64,000 nt of DNA from an uncultured bacterium. GTDB taxonomy: Bacteria > Bacillota > Clostridia > Lachnospirales > Lachnospiraceae. Location: positions 1-64,000 of the forward strand of contig CAMWLE010000002.1 of assembly GCA_947175015.1 (NCBI GenBank), written 5' to 3'. Position numbers and translations under genes: made by a program. Below the pieces are notes generated by a model that was not told where the DNA came from, ran no database searches, and saw nothing but the letters and a program-made list of their open reading frames with translations. Positions 47,240 to 57,164 of the stretch are shown here, piece after piece; position 1 is the stretch's first letter; every line of letters begins with the position of its first letter.

Positions 47240-48220
47240 TCATACTTTTTCTGAACTGTAGATTTCCATAATAATGTTTTCCAGTGGGACATTTGAAATA
47301 TTAATATCTTCCACATGTTCTGTGTCAATATTGTGGAGTGCGTCATTGATTTTTATTACCGTTGTGTCCACTTCCAATTTTATGTGGCTGCCCTTTTGTT
47401 TTAATAGGGTAATTCCGTTTACCTGGGGCAATGCTGTTTCCTCCTGCAGCTTTACTTCCAGGATTTTCTTGTTCAAATAATGGTATTTCAAATGTTCCAT
47501 AGAGTCATCCAACACAATCTGGCCGGAATTTACAATGATAATACGTTTGCAGAGCTTTTCAATATCACCAATGTCATGGCTGGTTAAAAATATGGTAGTG
47601 TGCAGTTCCCGATTCATCTGTTTAATCAGGGAGCGGATATTTTCCTTTACCACCGGGTCCAGCCCTATGGTGGGTTCGTCGAGGAACAGTACTTTAGGCC
47701 TGTGGATCAGTGACGCCACAATCTCACAGCGAATCCTTTGTCCAAGAGAAAGATTCCGCACAGGAGTATTCAGAAAGGAACCCAAATCAAAGGTGTCCGA
47801 GAGCATTCCGATACGTGATTCAATTTCATTCGCCCCAATATCATAAATAGCACCAAAGAAGCGGAAATTGTCATAAGGGGTCAAATGGGTCCACAGTTGT
47901 TCCTTCTGACCAAATACGGTTCCGATCTGATAGGATAGAGCTCTGCGCTGTTTCGTGGGATCAATGCCAAGCACTTCCACTTTTCCGCCATCGGGATAAA
48001 GGATTCCTGTGAGCATTTTGATCGTTGTGCTCTTTCCAGCTCCGTTCGGGCCGATAAAAGCAAGCATTTCCCCTTCTTGAACAGAAAATGAGACATTGTT
48101 GACCGCATTGATTTCTTCGGTCTGTGGGTGGAAAATTGCCTTAAGGCTTCCTCTCATGCCCTTTTCCTTCTGTTTTACACGGAAAGTTTTTGATAAATGC
48201 TCTGCTTCGATGACGTTCAT
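47240..48220 (-). CDS. ABC transporter ATP-binding protein
   Basis: 326 aa; FIGPNGAGKSTTIKMLTG Walker A, NLSLGQRIRCEI signature, VLFLDEPTIGLD Walker B. Confidence 0.95.
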   Translation of the reverse strand: MNVIEAEHLSKTFRVKQKEKGMRGSLKAIFHPQTEEINAVNNVSFSVQEGEMLAFIGPNGAGKSTTIKMLTGILYPDGGKVEVLGIDPTKQRRALSYQIGTVFGQKEQLWTHLTPYDNFRFFGAIYDIGANEIESRIGMLSDTFDLGSFLNTPVRNLSLGQRIRCEIVASLIHRPKVLFLDEPTIGLDPVVKENIRSLIKQMNRELHTTIFLTSHDIGDIEKLCKRIIIVNSGQIVLDDSMEHLKYHYLNKKILEVKLQEETALPQVNGITLLKQKGSHIKLEVDTTVIKINDALHNIDTEHVEDINISNVPLENIIMEIYSSEKV

Positions 48221-48391
48221 GGTTGTGTCCTCCTGTTCTATAGCCGTTTACGGCACTTTGTTCTGCAATATGTCCCCAGGTGCTATATTGCATGGGGCAT
48301 CTGCGTTTTCAGTTTCTTACGAGCGATAGCTGTCATGGTCATTGTGACAAACTTCATCGCTTGTGAGTATAGGAAGATTTGAATTCAGAAT

Positions 48392-48443
48392 AAAAAAAGA
48401 ACCGCCTTGTCATATACACTTTGTGTATATACCCAGCGGTTCT
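48392..48443 (-). terminator. intrinsic terminator downstream of thrS
   Basis: AGAACCGC-cttg-TCATATACAC-ttt-GTGTATATA-ccca-GCGGTTCT; T-run on the minus strand. Confidence 0.8.
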
Positions 48444-48779
48444 CATTTTATCCTGATCGCCGCATAGCCAAAAAAGACTTTTCTTCTTACGGCCATGCGC
48501 TGTTCTGATTCTTGTCGGAATTCAGGTTATGACCATAATGTGAAAAATCTGCTGCAATGAAATGGACGGGATAAATTGTTCAAAATTCAGGTTAAACATA
48601 TCATATTCTCCTGTTTCAGTACCATATCTGATTACTGGCACTTTTTTTCTAAAAATTTTAGATAGCATATCATAAAATTTTATACAATGCAAGCTTTTTT
48701 TAGATTTTATTTCTTGAGCTCTACAAGCTGCATGACAAAAAACGGATTCGTAATTCACCGCAATGCAGTGATATATTTT

Positions 48780-50534
48780 TCAGATGCCTTCTTCACGAAG
48801 AAGTTCCAGCAAGTGGTTTACTGACATACTTCCCAAATCACCCTCATCTCTTCTGCGGACGGAGACATTACTGTTTTCAACTTCTTTCTCGCCAACCACA
48901 AGCAGATAGGGTATTCTTTCCAATCTTGCAGCCCTTATTTTGTAACCTATTTTCTCAGCTCTGCTATCAATTTCACAGCGTAAACTCTCTTTTTTCAAAA
49001 TACTTTCAATTTCTTTAGCATAGTCGATGAATTTATCTGAGATAGGTAATATTTTTATCTGCACTGGGGAAAGCCATAACGGAAATTTACCGGCAAAATG
49101 TTCAATCAAGATGCCTATGAACCGCTCAATGGAGCCAAACACCACCCGGTGTATCATAATGGGGCGATGCTTGTTGCCGTCTTCACCAATATATTCCGCC
49201 TCAAAACGCTGTGGAAGCTGGAAATCCAACTGAATTGTTCCGCATTGCCATGTCCTTCCAATAGAATCTTCTAAATGGAAATCAATTTTCGGGCCATAAA
49301 ATGCGCCGTCACCTTCGTTTACAACATATGGCAGTTCGATAGCATCCAATGCGTTTATCAAACCATTTGTCGCCATTTCCCAATCTTCATCACTTCCAAT
49401 AGCATTTTCCGGTTTTGTGGATAATTCTACATGGTATTTGAAACCAAAATTTGTATACACCTCATCGATCAAACGGACCACACCTTTTATCTCGTCCTGT
49501 ATCTGCTCTGGTGTCATAAAAATATGGGCATCGTCCTGGGTACAACAACGAACACGCATAAGACCATGTAAGGTTCCGGATTTTTCGTTTCTGTGTATTA
49601 ATCCCAACTCACCAATGCGCATGGGAAATTCACGATAAGAATGGGGCTCCATCTTATATACAAGCATACCGCCCGGACAGTTCATAGGTTTTATGGCAAA
49701 ATCTGCTTCGTCAATCACGGTGGTATACATATTCTCTTTGTAATGCTCCCAATGTCCTGATGTTTCCCAGAGCTGGCGGTTCAACATGATTGGAGTTGAT
49801 ATTTCCAGATAGCCCTCCCTGGTATGAATCTTACGCCAATAGTCAATCAGCAAATTTTTTAGTATGAGTCCTTTAGGAAGAAAGAAAGGAAATCCCGGGC
49901 CTTCCTCCAATAATGTAAACAAGCCTAACTCTTTTCCTAATTTTCGATGGTCTCTCCTTTTGGCCTCTTCCAGCCGGTTTAAATAGTCTTCCAGCATATC
50001 GCTGCTTGGAAATGATGTGCCGTATATTCTGGTAAGCATTTTATTTTTTTCATTCCCACGCCAGTACGCACCAGCAACAGATAACAGCTTAAAAGCCTTA
50101 ATTGCGCTGGTATATGCCACATGTGGTCCGGCGCACATCTCTAAATATTCCCCCTGTTGATAAAAGCTGATTTCTTCATCTTCCGGCAGGTCTTTTAGCA
50201 TTTCAATTTTATATGGCTCGTTTCTTTCTTCCATAACTGACATTGCTTTTGAACGGTCTGTTGTAAAATGCTTAAGCTGTAAATTCTGTTTCACAATGTT
50301 TTTCATCTCTGCTTCAATTTCAGCGAAGTGCTCTTCTGAAAAATGGAAGTCAAAATCGAAATCGTAGTAAAACCCGTCTGCAATCGCCGGACCAATGGCG
50401 CATTTGGTATGGGGATACAATCGCTTGACTGCCTGAGCCAAAATATGTGCTGTTGTATGCCGAAAGGCATTTCTTCCCAATTCCTCTTCAAAAGTTGCTT
50501 CCTGGATGGAACCATCCTTCATCTTAATCTTCAT
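48780..50534 (-). CDS. thrS: threonyl-tRNA synthetase lacking most of the N-terminal TGS domain
   Basis: 584 aa; HTTAHILAQAVKRLYP editing domain starts about 28 aa from the N-terminus; MNCPGGMLVY, GLMRVRCCTQDDAHIF. Confidence 0.93.
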   Translation of the reverse strand: MKIKMKDGSIQEATFEEELGRNAFRHTTAHILAQAVKRLYPHTKCAIGPAIADGFYYDFDFDFHFSEEHFAEIEAEMKNIVKQNLQLKHFTTDRSKAMSVMEERNEPYKIEMLKDLPEDEEISFYQQGEYLEMCAGPHVAYTSAIKAFKLLSVAGAYWRGNEKNKMLTRIYGTSFPSSDMLEDYLNRLEEAKRRDHRKLGKELGLFTLLEEGPGFPFFLPKGLILKNLLIDYWRKIHTREGYLEISTPIMLNRQLWETSGHWEHYKENMYTTVIDEADFAIKPMNCPGGMLVYKMEPHSYREFPMRIGELGLIHRNEKSGTLHGLMRVRCCTQDDAHIFMTPEQIQDEIKGVVRLIDEVYTNFGFKYHVELSTKPENAIGSDEDWEMATNGLINALDAIELPYVVNEGDGAFYGPKIDFHLEDSIGRTWQCGTIQLDFQLPQRFEAEYIGEDGNKHRPIMIHRVVFGSIERFIGILIEHFAGKFPLWLSPVQIKILPISDKFIDYAKEIESILKKESLRCEIDSRAEKIGYKIRAARLERIPYLLVVGEKEVENSNVSVRRRDEGDLGSMSVNHLLELLREEGI

Positions 50535-50574
50535 GTTATCTTTCCTCCTGAATAAAGTTTATAGATTCACATAA

Positions 50575-50851
50575 GAAAAATTCACATAAGAAAAGCACTC
50601 TTAAAGACACTTGTCATGTATCTTTAAGGGTGCTTATTGCACGGTTCCACCTTAATTTTTCACTTCAGATTCTATCAAATCATAACCTTTAACGCAGGTA
50701 TACGGTAATGCTTACGTCTACTTTCGGCATTACAGCTCGAGAATGGTTTTCACATATAATCCACATAAACATCTTCCACCAAGTGATGCTCTCTCTGTCT
50801 GCGATTCATATGCTACTTGTTTCCGTCGTCGCTTTTTCTTATGCGAAATCG
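50575..50851 (-). promoter_or_regulatory. T-box leader upstream of thrS
   Basis: Minus strand AAGGTGGAACCGTGC (50639-50653) T-box sequence; terminator stem AAGCACCCTTAAAGATAC/GTGTCTTTAAGAGTGCTT at 50593-50635; candidate ACC (Thr) specifier at 50745-50747. Confidence 0.88.
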
Positions 50852-50857
50852 CTTTTT

Positions 50858-50886
50858 ATTGTAACATTGCTATGGTTGATTGTCAA
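50858..50886 (-). promoter_or_regulatory. sigma70/SigA-type promoter of the thrS T-box leader
   Basis: TTGACA-17 nt-TACAAT on the minus strand. Confidence 0.85.
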
Positions 50887-51209
50887 GAATTTCTGCCTCC
50901 TGTCCGGACTATTGCGATTTGGATGTGGATGAGTCGTTTCATAAGGTCATAAACTGCATGAAACCGTATGCCCGGAGGCAATGGCGGAGAAGAAAGCAAC
51001 CATAGTCATTGTATTTTGCCGGAAAAAAAGATATGATGGACTTGAACTTTGGCGTCATGGAGTACATTGCTTTCCGCAGGCGATGAGCCAGGCGAATGCG
51101 TCAGCGGTTATTTGGCGCATATGGCGAGATATTTGCTTTACATGTTTGTCCGGGGAATGAATGGGTAAATGGCAGCCAAAAGAAATATTTTATACAGGAG
51201 GCAAAGGGT

Positions 51210-53012
51210 ATGGCAGAAAACAGGTTGATTGGGGCATATCCGGTTATTGGGATTCGCCCCACGATTGACGGCAGGCGGGGGCCCTTGAAGGTCAGAGAAT
51301 CTCTGGAAGAACAGACCATGAACATGGCAAAAAGCGCCGCAAAATTATTTGAGGAAAATATTCGCTATTCTAACGGGGAGCCGGTGAAAGTGGTCATTGC
51401 GGATTCTACCATAGGGCGTGTGGCAGAAGCTGCGGCCTGCGCAGACAAGTTTCAAAAAGAGGGCGTATCCATCACATTGACAGTTACGCCCTGCTGGTGT
51501 TATGGTTCCGAAACCATGGACATGGACCCTATGACCATTAAGGGTGTATGGGGATTTAACGGCACAGAACGTCCAGGTGCGGTGTACCTGGCAGCAGTAT
51601 TAGCGGCACATGCACAGAAAGGACTTCCGGCGTTCGGCATCTATGGACATGATGTACAGGAGGCAGATGCCACGGATATTCCGGAGGATGTAAGGACAAA
51701 ACTGCTCCGATTCGGCCGGGCGGCAGTGGCAGCGGCCACCATGCGGGGCAAATCCTATCTGCAGATTGGTTCCGTGACTATGGGAATCGCCGGTTCCATC
51801 ATTGACCCGGCATTTATGGAAGAGTACCTGGGAATGCGTATGGAATCCGTGGATGAGGTGGAAATCATTCGCCGTATGAGTGAAGGTATCTACGATGTGC
51901 AAGAATATGAGAAGGCCCTTGCCTGGACGAAAGAAAATTGTAAGGAAGGTTTTGACAAGAATCCTGAGTTTGTGAAGAAGAGTGATGAACAGAAGGAGAA
52001 GGATTGGGAATTCGTGGTGAAGATGGCATGTATCATCGAGGACCTGATGAACGGCAATCAGAAATTGCCAAAAGGAAGGGAAGAGGAAATGGCAGGTCAT
52101 AATGCCATTGCAGCAGGCTTCCAGGGACAGAGGCAGTGGACGGATTTCTATCCCAACGGTGATTTCGCAGAGGCAATACTGAATTCTTCCTTTGACTGGA
52201 ACGGCGCCAGGGAGCCTTATATCCTTGCTACGGAAAATGATACCTTAAACGGAATCGGTATGTTGTTTATGAAACTTTTGACAGGCAGAGCACAGATTTT
52301 CGCTGATGTCCGCACTTATTGGAGTCCGGAGGCAGTGAAGAAGGCTGCGGGTTATGAACTGGAAGGTGTGGCAAAGGAGGCAGGCGGCTTCCTGCATTTG
52401 ATTAATTCCGGTGCAGCATGCCTGGATGCCTGCGGTGAGGTAAAGGATGCCAGAGGGCATGGTATTATGAAGCCTTTCTGGGAAATGTCGGAGGCCGATC
52501 AGAAGGCTTGTCTGGATGCTACTTCATGGTGTGCTGCTGACAACGGATATTTCAGAGGCGGCGGTTATTCCTCCCGTTATGTTACCCGTTCCGCCATGCC
52601 TGTGACCATGATACGTTTGAATCTGGTGAAGGGACTGGGGCCGGTGCTGCAGATTTGTGAAGGCTATACGGTGCAGCTGCCCGATGAGGTGACGGATGTT
52701 TTGTGGAAGCGCACAGATTACACCTGGCCTTGCACATGGTTTGCCCCCAGGACTACGGGAAATGGTCCCTTCAAGACTGCCTATGATGTAATGAACAACT
52801 GGGGTGCAAACCATGGTGCTATCAGTTATGGACATATTGGTGCGGATCTGATCACTTTGGCCTCTATCCTGCGAATTCCGGTGTGTATGCACAATGTTCC
52901 TGAAGAGGATATCTTCCGTCCCGCCGTATGGAACGCTTTCGGTATGGACAGGGAAGGGCAGGATTACAGAGCATGTGCCGCTTTTGGCCCCATGTATCGG
53001 AATATCCGATAG
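51210..53012 (+). CDS. fucI: L-fucose isomerase
   Basis: ORF 51096..53012, likely start 51210 ([24 protein letters not shown]); [46 protein letters not shown] match FucI closely. Confidence 0.95.
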   Translation: MAENRLIGAYPVIGIRPTIDGRRGPLKVRESLEEQTMNMAKSAAKLFEENIRYSNGEPVKVVIADSTIGRVAEAAACADKFQKEGVSITLTVTPCWCYGSETMDMDPMTIKGVWGFNGTERPGAVYLAAVLAAHAQKGLPAFGIYGHDVQEADATDIPEDVRTKLLRFGRAAVAAATMRGKSYLQIGSVTMGIAGSIIDPAFMEEYLGMRMESVDEVEIIRRMSEGIYDVQEYEKALAWTKENCKEGFDKNPEFVKKSDEQKEKDWEFVVKMACIIEDLMNGNQKLPKGREEEMAGHNAIAAGFQGQRQWTDFYPNGDFAEAILNSSFDWNGAREPYILATENDTLNGIGMLFMKLLTGRAQIFADVRTYWSPEAVKKAAGYELEGVAKEAGGFLHLINSGAACLDACGEVKDARGHGIMKPFWEMSEADQKACLDATSWCAADNGYFRGGGYSSRYVTRSAMPVTMIRLNLVKGLGPVLQICEGYTVQLPDEVTDVLWKRTDYTWPCTWFAPRTTGNGPFKTAYDVMNNWGANHGAISYGHIGADLITLASILRIPVCMHNVPEEDIFRPAVWNAFGMDREGQDYRACAAFGPMYRNIR

Positions 53013-53042
53013 AAAATGGAGCGGATGTCATCCGATCATGCG

Positions 53043-54758
53043 CTACGCCTCTTCCAACAATAAAATGGTGTCATACATTACCATGCCGTTCTGATTCTCC
53101 AGCAGAATGGTATTTTCGCCGGCTTGCAGCCTGTCAGGGGTAATGGGAATCTCAATACGGCGGTAACGTCCGCTTAGGGTAGCGCTGCGGTATATGGCGC
53201 CGTCATTGACCAGGAAGGTCTCATTGATCAGGTGCTCCGCTCCTTCCCCATTCAGCAGAACTTTCAACAGACCCTCTTTTGCCCCGGCAATGGCAATCAC
53301 CAGTTTGCAGGCAGCAGCAGGAAGCTTATCAAGATGAAAATGGATATACCAGGTGCCCGGTTTGGTCTGTGCGTAGTACCAATCATCTGCTTCTCTGCTG
53401 CTTCCTATGGTAAAATGCAACGTCTCCGGTACCAGTCCGGTCCATTTGTAATTGCGCAATTCTCCGGCATAACGGTATCCCTCGCATGTTCTGGTGGCTT
53501 TGCCCAGCTGCCACAGTACCTTTGCAGGCGGCAGCTTCCAGGTAATGGGTGGAAGGGTCTGCTGCGGCGATGAGACTGTGAGGCCGCCGATGTGTAGCTG
53601 TTCTGTGTTGCTGCCTCCGGTCTGGTAGGCGTAGAGGGCATAAGTGCCGAATCGTACATGTTTCAGTGTAAAATATCCTTCTTCGTCAGTGGTGGTATCA
53701 TAAATATAGTCTGCGGATTGACACTCAATATTGAGGCTGTTGTTAAAACTGTGATTCTCATCTTGATCCAGGCTGTCTTTTCCCAGAATAACAGTGGTGT
53801 TCCGGCAAGGGCTGCCGTCCTCGAAGAGCAGTCTGCCTGTGACCTCGCTTCGCACCAGGGGATAGAGAGGGTCATCCACCCACTGATAAGGCCATTTCTT
53901 CTGTTCCTCCGCAGCCACATGCAGGGCATCCTGGTAGAGTGCCTCCGGGTCGTCACCTTCATTAAAATACTGATAAAATGGTCCGTAGAATTTCTTCCAG
54001 CCGATGGGAACATGGAAGGCGCCGGTGCCAAAATGGGAACCGGTAAAGTAATTCAGTACAATGCCGTCATAATGAACCAACAATTCTTGCTTCATGGGGC
54101 CGCCGGGATAATATTCCGTGGAGACAGGAATGACAAAAAATCCATATCCATGCCCATATTGTCCCCAGGCCGGATTCTTGGAGAAATATCCGGCATAATC
54201 ATACTTGGAATAGACATCGCCGTTTGTGTATTTCTCTCCGTCAGGAAGCCGGAAGGTTTCATCGAATAATTTCTCGTATTGTTCCATATATTTATGGGTG
54301 GGTTGCAGACCATGGCGTTCGTTGTTGTAGGCATGGTCGAAAACCCTGCTGCCGCAACGATAGACAATGCGAAATTCGGACAGCTCAAATTCCGTATCCG
54401 TATTGTTGGCACCGATCACATAGGAATAATAGCCGCTTTCACCCTGCATCATAATAATGTGGTATTCAATGGCCAGATACCCTGTGGCATCCACATAAGC
54501 CACATGGACCATTTGCTCATTGGAGGAAATTACCTTGAGATGAGGGGTGCGGTATTTGCGGAATGCGCCCGCAGCGTGGTAATCCACATAAAAGACGGTT
54601 TTGCCGTCCGTGTCGGAACGCTCCGGGGTGTTGCAGACCAGTTCTTTGCCGTTCAGGACGATAGAGCCAATGGTGCCGTCCTCTTTCCAGCAAAGAGTCA
54701 GAATGCCATTAGAAATGGTACAATTGTTGCCTGAGGTAGTTAATGTAACAGGTTTCAT
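53043..54758 (-). CDS. PL4-like rhamnogalacturonan lyase, no obvious signal peptide
   Basis: 571 aa; three-part layout with catalytic region, FnIII-like VTGRLLFEDGSPCRNTTVILG...DEEGYFTLKHVRFGTYALYAY, and C-terminal jelly-roll-like region. Confidence 0.75.
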   Translation of the reverse strand: MKPVTLTTSGNNCTISNGILTLCWKEDGTIGSIVLNGKELVCNTPERSDTDGKTVFYVDYHAAGAFRKYRTPHLKVISSNEQMVHVAYVDATGYLAIEYHIIMMQGESGYYSYVIGANNTDTEFELSEFRIVYRCGSRVFDHAYNNERHGLQPTHKYMEQYEKLFDETFRLPDGEKYTNGDVYSKYDYAGYFSKNPAWGQYGHGYGFFVIPVSTEYYPGGPMKQELLVHYDGIVLNYFTGSHFGTGAFHVPIGWKKFYGPFYQYFNEGDDPEALYQDALHVAAEEQKKWPYQWVDDPLYPLVRSEVTGRLLFEDGSPCRNTTVILGKDSLDQDENHSFNNSLNIECQSADYIYDTTTDEEGYFTLKHVRFGTYALYAYQTGGSNTEQLHIGGLTVSSPQQTLPPITWKLPPAKVLWQLGKATRTCEGYRYAGELRNYKWTGLVPETLHFTIGSSREADDWYYAQTKPGTWYIHFHLDKLPAAACKLVIAIAGAKEGLLKVLLNGEGAEHLINETFLVNDGAIYRSATLSGRYRRIEIPITPDRLQAGENTILLENQNGMVMYDTILLLEEA

Positions 54759-55180
54759 AACGATAATCCTCCTATTAATGTTCCCGTATCCGGTTTCGGA
54801 ATGTACCCCTTTGGTGCATTCCTTTTTTCTTTTATTCTGACATAAAATATAATATCATAAAATTGCTATAATTGCTGTTTTGGATAAAAATACCAACGGG
54901 GAAAAAAGCACTGGAAAGGAGCGTGACAGGAAAAAATAATGGGAAAAGTGTGGTATAAAGAAAAAGATTTGTGTAAAATGGCAAGGATAAAAAAGCAATA
55001 AGAGCAATGTGGCGAGCAAATAGAGCAATTCCTAAGGAATTGTTTTACAGGTAAAATGTAAATACTATTGATATCGGATGCAGTTAAATCTAACTGCAGG
55101 TTTTGAGCGCTTGTGTTATTATTAGTGAAGACAAAGGGGATTCCGGAAGTTTATCATAAGTCAGGAGGATGGAGACAAGT

Positions 55181-56290
55181 ATGTTGAAACAGGAAAATGT
55201 AGAAAAAATGGAGCGGTACATTGAGGACTTTTATAAGGACCTTAGCAGAGTAAGGACGGACAAATGGAATTATGAGGATGGATGTATTATGATAGCAGCC
55301 ATACAACTTTATGAGGCGACAAAAAATACTCGGTTTCGGGATTTCGTGGTGGAATACATAAATGAATATGTGACAAGCGAGGGTGAAATTCTCCACTACA
55401 AGAGGGAGGATTACAAGCTGGATGATGTGAATCCGGGCAGGGCGATTTTGTTTGCCTATGAGCAGACCGGGGAGAAAAGATACCAAAAGGCGATGGAGCT
55501 TCTGCTTCGGCAGTTGGAAGAACAGCCAAGAACAGAAGCAGGCAATTTCTGGCACAAGAAGATTTATCCCAATCAGGTATGGCTGGACGGATTGTTTATG
55601 GCGCAGCCTTTTTATATGGCATGCAATACCAAATTTGGGAAGAAGGATCGCTATGTGGATATCTGCGGGCAGTTTGAAGTGGTGAGGGAGAAGATGTATG
55701 ATCGGGAAAAGGGGCTTTATTACCATGGTTATGATGAATCCCGCAGCATTTTCTGGGCCGATAAGGAAACAGGCTGTTCTGCTAATTTCTGGTTAAGAGC
55801 CATTGGATGGTATCTGGTTTCACTGGTGGATACCATGGAAGAGATGGACGCCTGGGTGTATGACCATTTCAGGCAATTGACCGAGATTTATAAGGAGGGT
55901 ATCACCGGAATTCTCCAGTATCGTGACCAGAAGAGCGGATTGTTCTACCAGGTAGTGGATCATGGGGAGATTGCGGGGAATTATCTGGAAACTTCAGGTT
56001 CTGCCATGGTAGCGGCCTCCATCTTGAAAGCGTGCAGGCTGAAAGTATTGCTGGAAGAGAAGTACCAGCATATTGGAGAAGAAATATTGGAGGCGGTGAT
56101 TGCGCAGAAGTTAGTGGACGGACATCTTGAGGATAGCTGCAGTGTGGCAGGCCTTGGACCGAAGGAAGGCAGAAGGGATGGCAGCATTGCGTATTATTTG
56201 TCCGAACCCATCAAGACAGATGACGGCAAAGGGGTTGCAGCCACATTTATGGCATATGCGCAGTATTTGAAGCTGCAACAGTGCAAGTAG
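55181..56290 (+). CDS. GH105 unsaturated rhamnogalacturonyl hydrolase (YteR/RhiN-like)
   Basis: ORF 55169..56290; WNYEDGCIMIAAIQLYEAT, WLDGLFMAQPFY, NFWLRAIGWYLVSLVDTMEEM, ETSGSAMVAASILKA. Confidence 0.9.
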   Translation: MLKQENVEKMERYIEDFYKDLSRVRTDKWNYEDGCIMIAAIQLYEATKNTRFRDFVVEYINEYVTSEGEILHYKREDYKLDDVNPGRAILFAYEQTGEKRYQKAMELLLRQLEEQPRTEAGNFWHKKIYPNQVWLDGLFMAQPFYMACNTKFGKKDRYVDICGQFEVVREKMYDREKGLYYHGYDESRSIFWADKETGCSANFWLRAIGWYLVSLVDTMEEMDAWVYDHFRQLTEIYKEGITGILQYRDQKSGLFYQVVDHGEIAGNYLETSGSAMVAASILKACRLKVLLEEKYQHIGEEILEAVIAQKLVDGHLEDSCSVAGLGPKEGRRDGSIAYYLSEPIKTDDGKGVAATFMAYAQYLKLQQCK

Positions 56291-56305
56291 CGAGGGAAAT
56301 GGTTT

Positions 56306-57160
56306 ATGAAGAGGCCTAAGAATATTTTAGTGAGGAAAAGTTATACACCGCCCCAGGAAGGCGAGCAGAAGCATTATCTCCACATGAATGACAATCATGA
56401 GTTGTATATGTTGATTCAGGGGGATGTGACTTTCAGTATTGACGGAAGGCTCTATCACTTGGAGCCGTATGATGTGTTACTGATCAGTAATCAGGAAATT
56501 CATTGTGTTATGGTCAACAGTGAAATGGCGTATGAACGGATTTGCATTTATTTTAGGCCAGAGTATTTTCAGCAGTTTTCTACAAGAGATTATAACCTTT
56601 TGAGCGCTTTTGACAATAATGCTCATATGACAAGGGGCAACAAGATTGACTATGAAAATGTACAAAAGCGTGGTCTGGATCAGTATTTTGTGGAAATGTA
56701 TGAACACTATATGGCCAAATTGCCGGAGAGAAGTATTCAGCTTACCAGTTTGCTTCTTCATATGCTGCTGGAGATTAATAAAGCATATGAGGAAAGCAGT
56801 CTGATTGAACGTATGGAAGATAAGAGCAGCGGCCATAGTGAGAAAATCAATGACATTATCAGATACATTTCAGAGAATCTTGCGGAGAAGATTACATTAG
56901 ACGATTTGACGAAGAGATTCTATCTGAGCAAATATTATCTGTGCCACGAATTCAAAAGGGCAACGGGTTTTACCGTGTTTGATTATATCCGGTATAAGCG
57001 TATCCTGAGCGCTAAGATGAAGCTTCAGAACGGACAGGTGATTAATGAAGTATGGCGCGAACTGGGATATGAGGATTATTCCAATTTTTACCGGACGTTC
57101 AGGAAAATAACCGGTATGTCACCTAAGGAATATATGGAGAGTGTGGGAAAGAGGAAATAG
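56306..57160 (+). CDS. AraC family transcriptional regulator
   Basis: 284 aa; cupin-like N-terminus and C-terminal FYLSKYYLCHEFKRATGFTVFDYIRYKRI ... YEDYSNFYRTFRKITGMSPKEY. Confidence 0.95.
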   Translation: MKRPKNILVRKSYTPPQEGEQKHYLHMNDNHELYMLIQGDVTFSIDGRLYHLEPYDVLLISNQEIHCVMVNSEMAYERICIYFRPEYFQQFSTRDYNLLSAFDNNAHMTRGNKIDYENVQKRGLDQYFVEMYEHYMAKLPERSIQLTSLLLHMLLEINKAYEESSLIERMEDKSSGHSEKINDIIRYISENLAEKITLDDLTKRFYLSKYYLCHEFKRATGFTVFDYIRYKRILSAKMKLQNGQVINEVWRELGYEDYSNFYRTFRKITGMSPKEYMESVGKRK

Positions 57161-57164
57161 GAAT

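Noticed and set aside
48522-48758. 78-aa minus-strand ORF between thrS and its terminator
   Set aside because: No family motif; probably 3' UTR, not enough support to call a gene.
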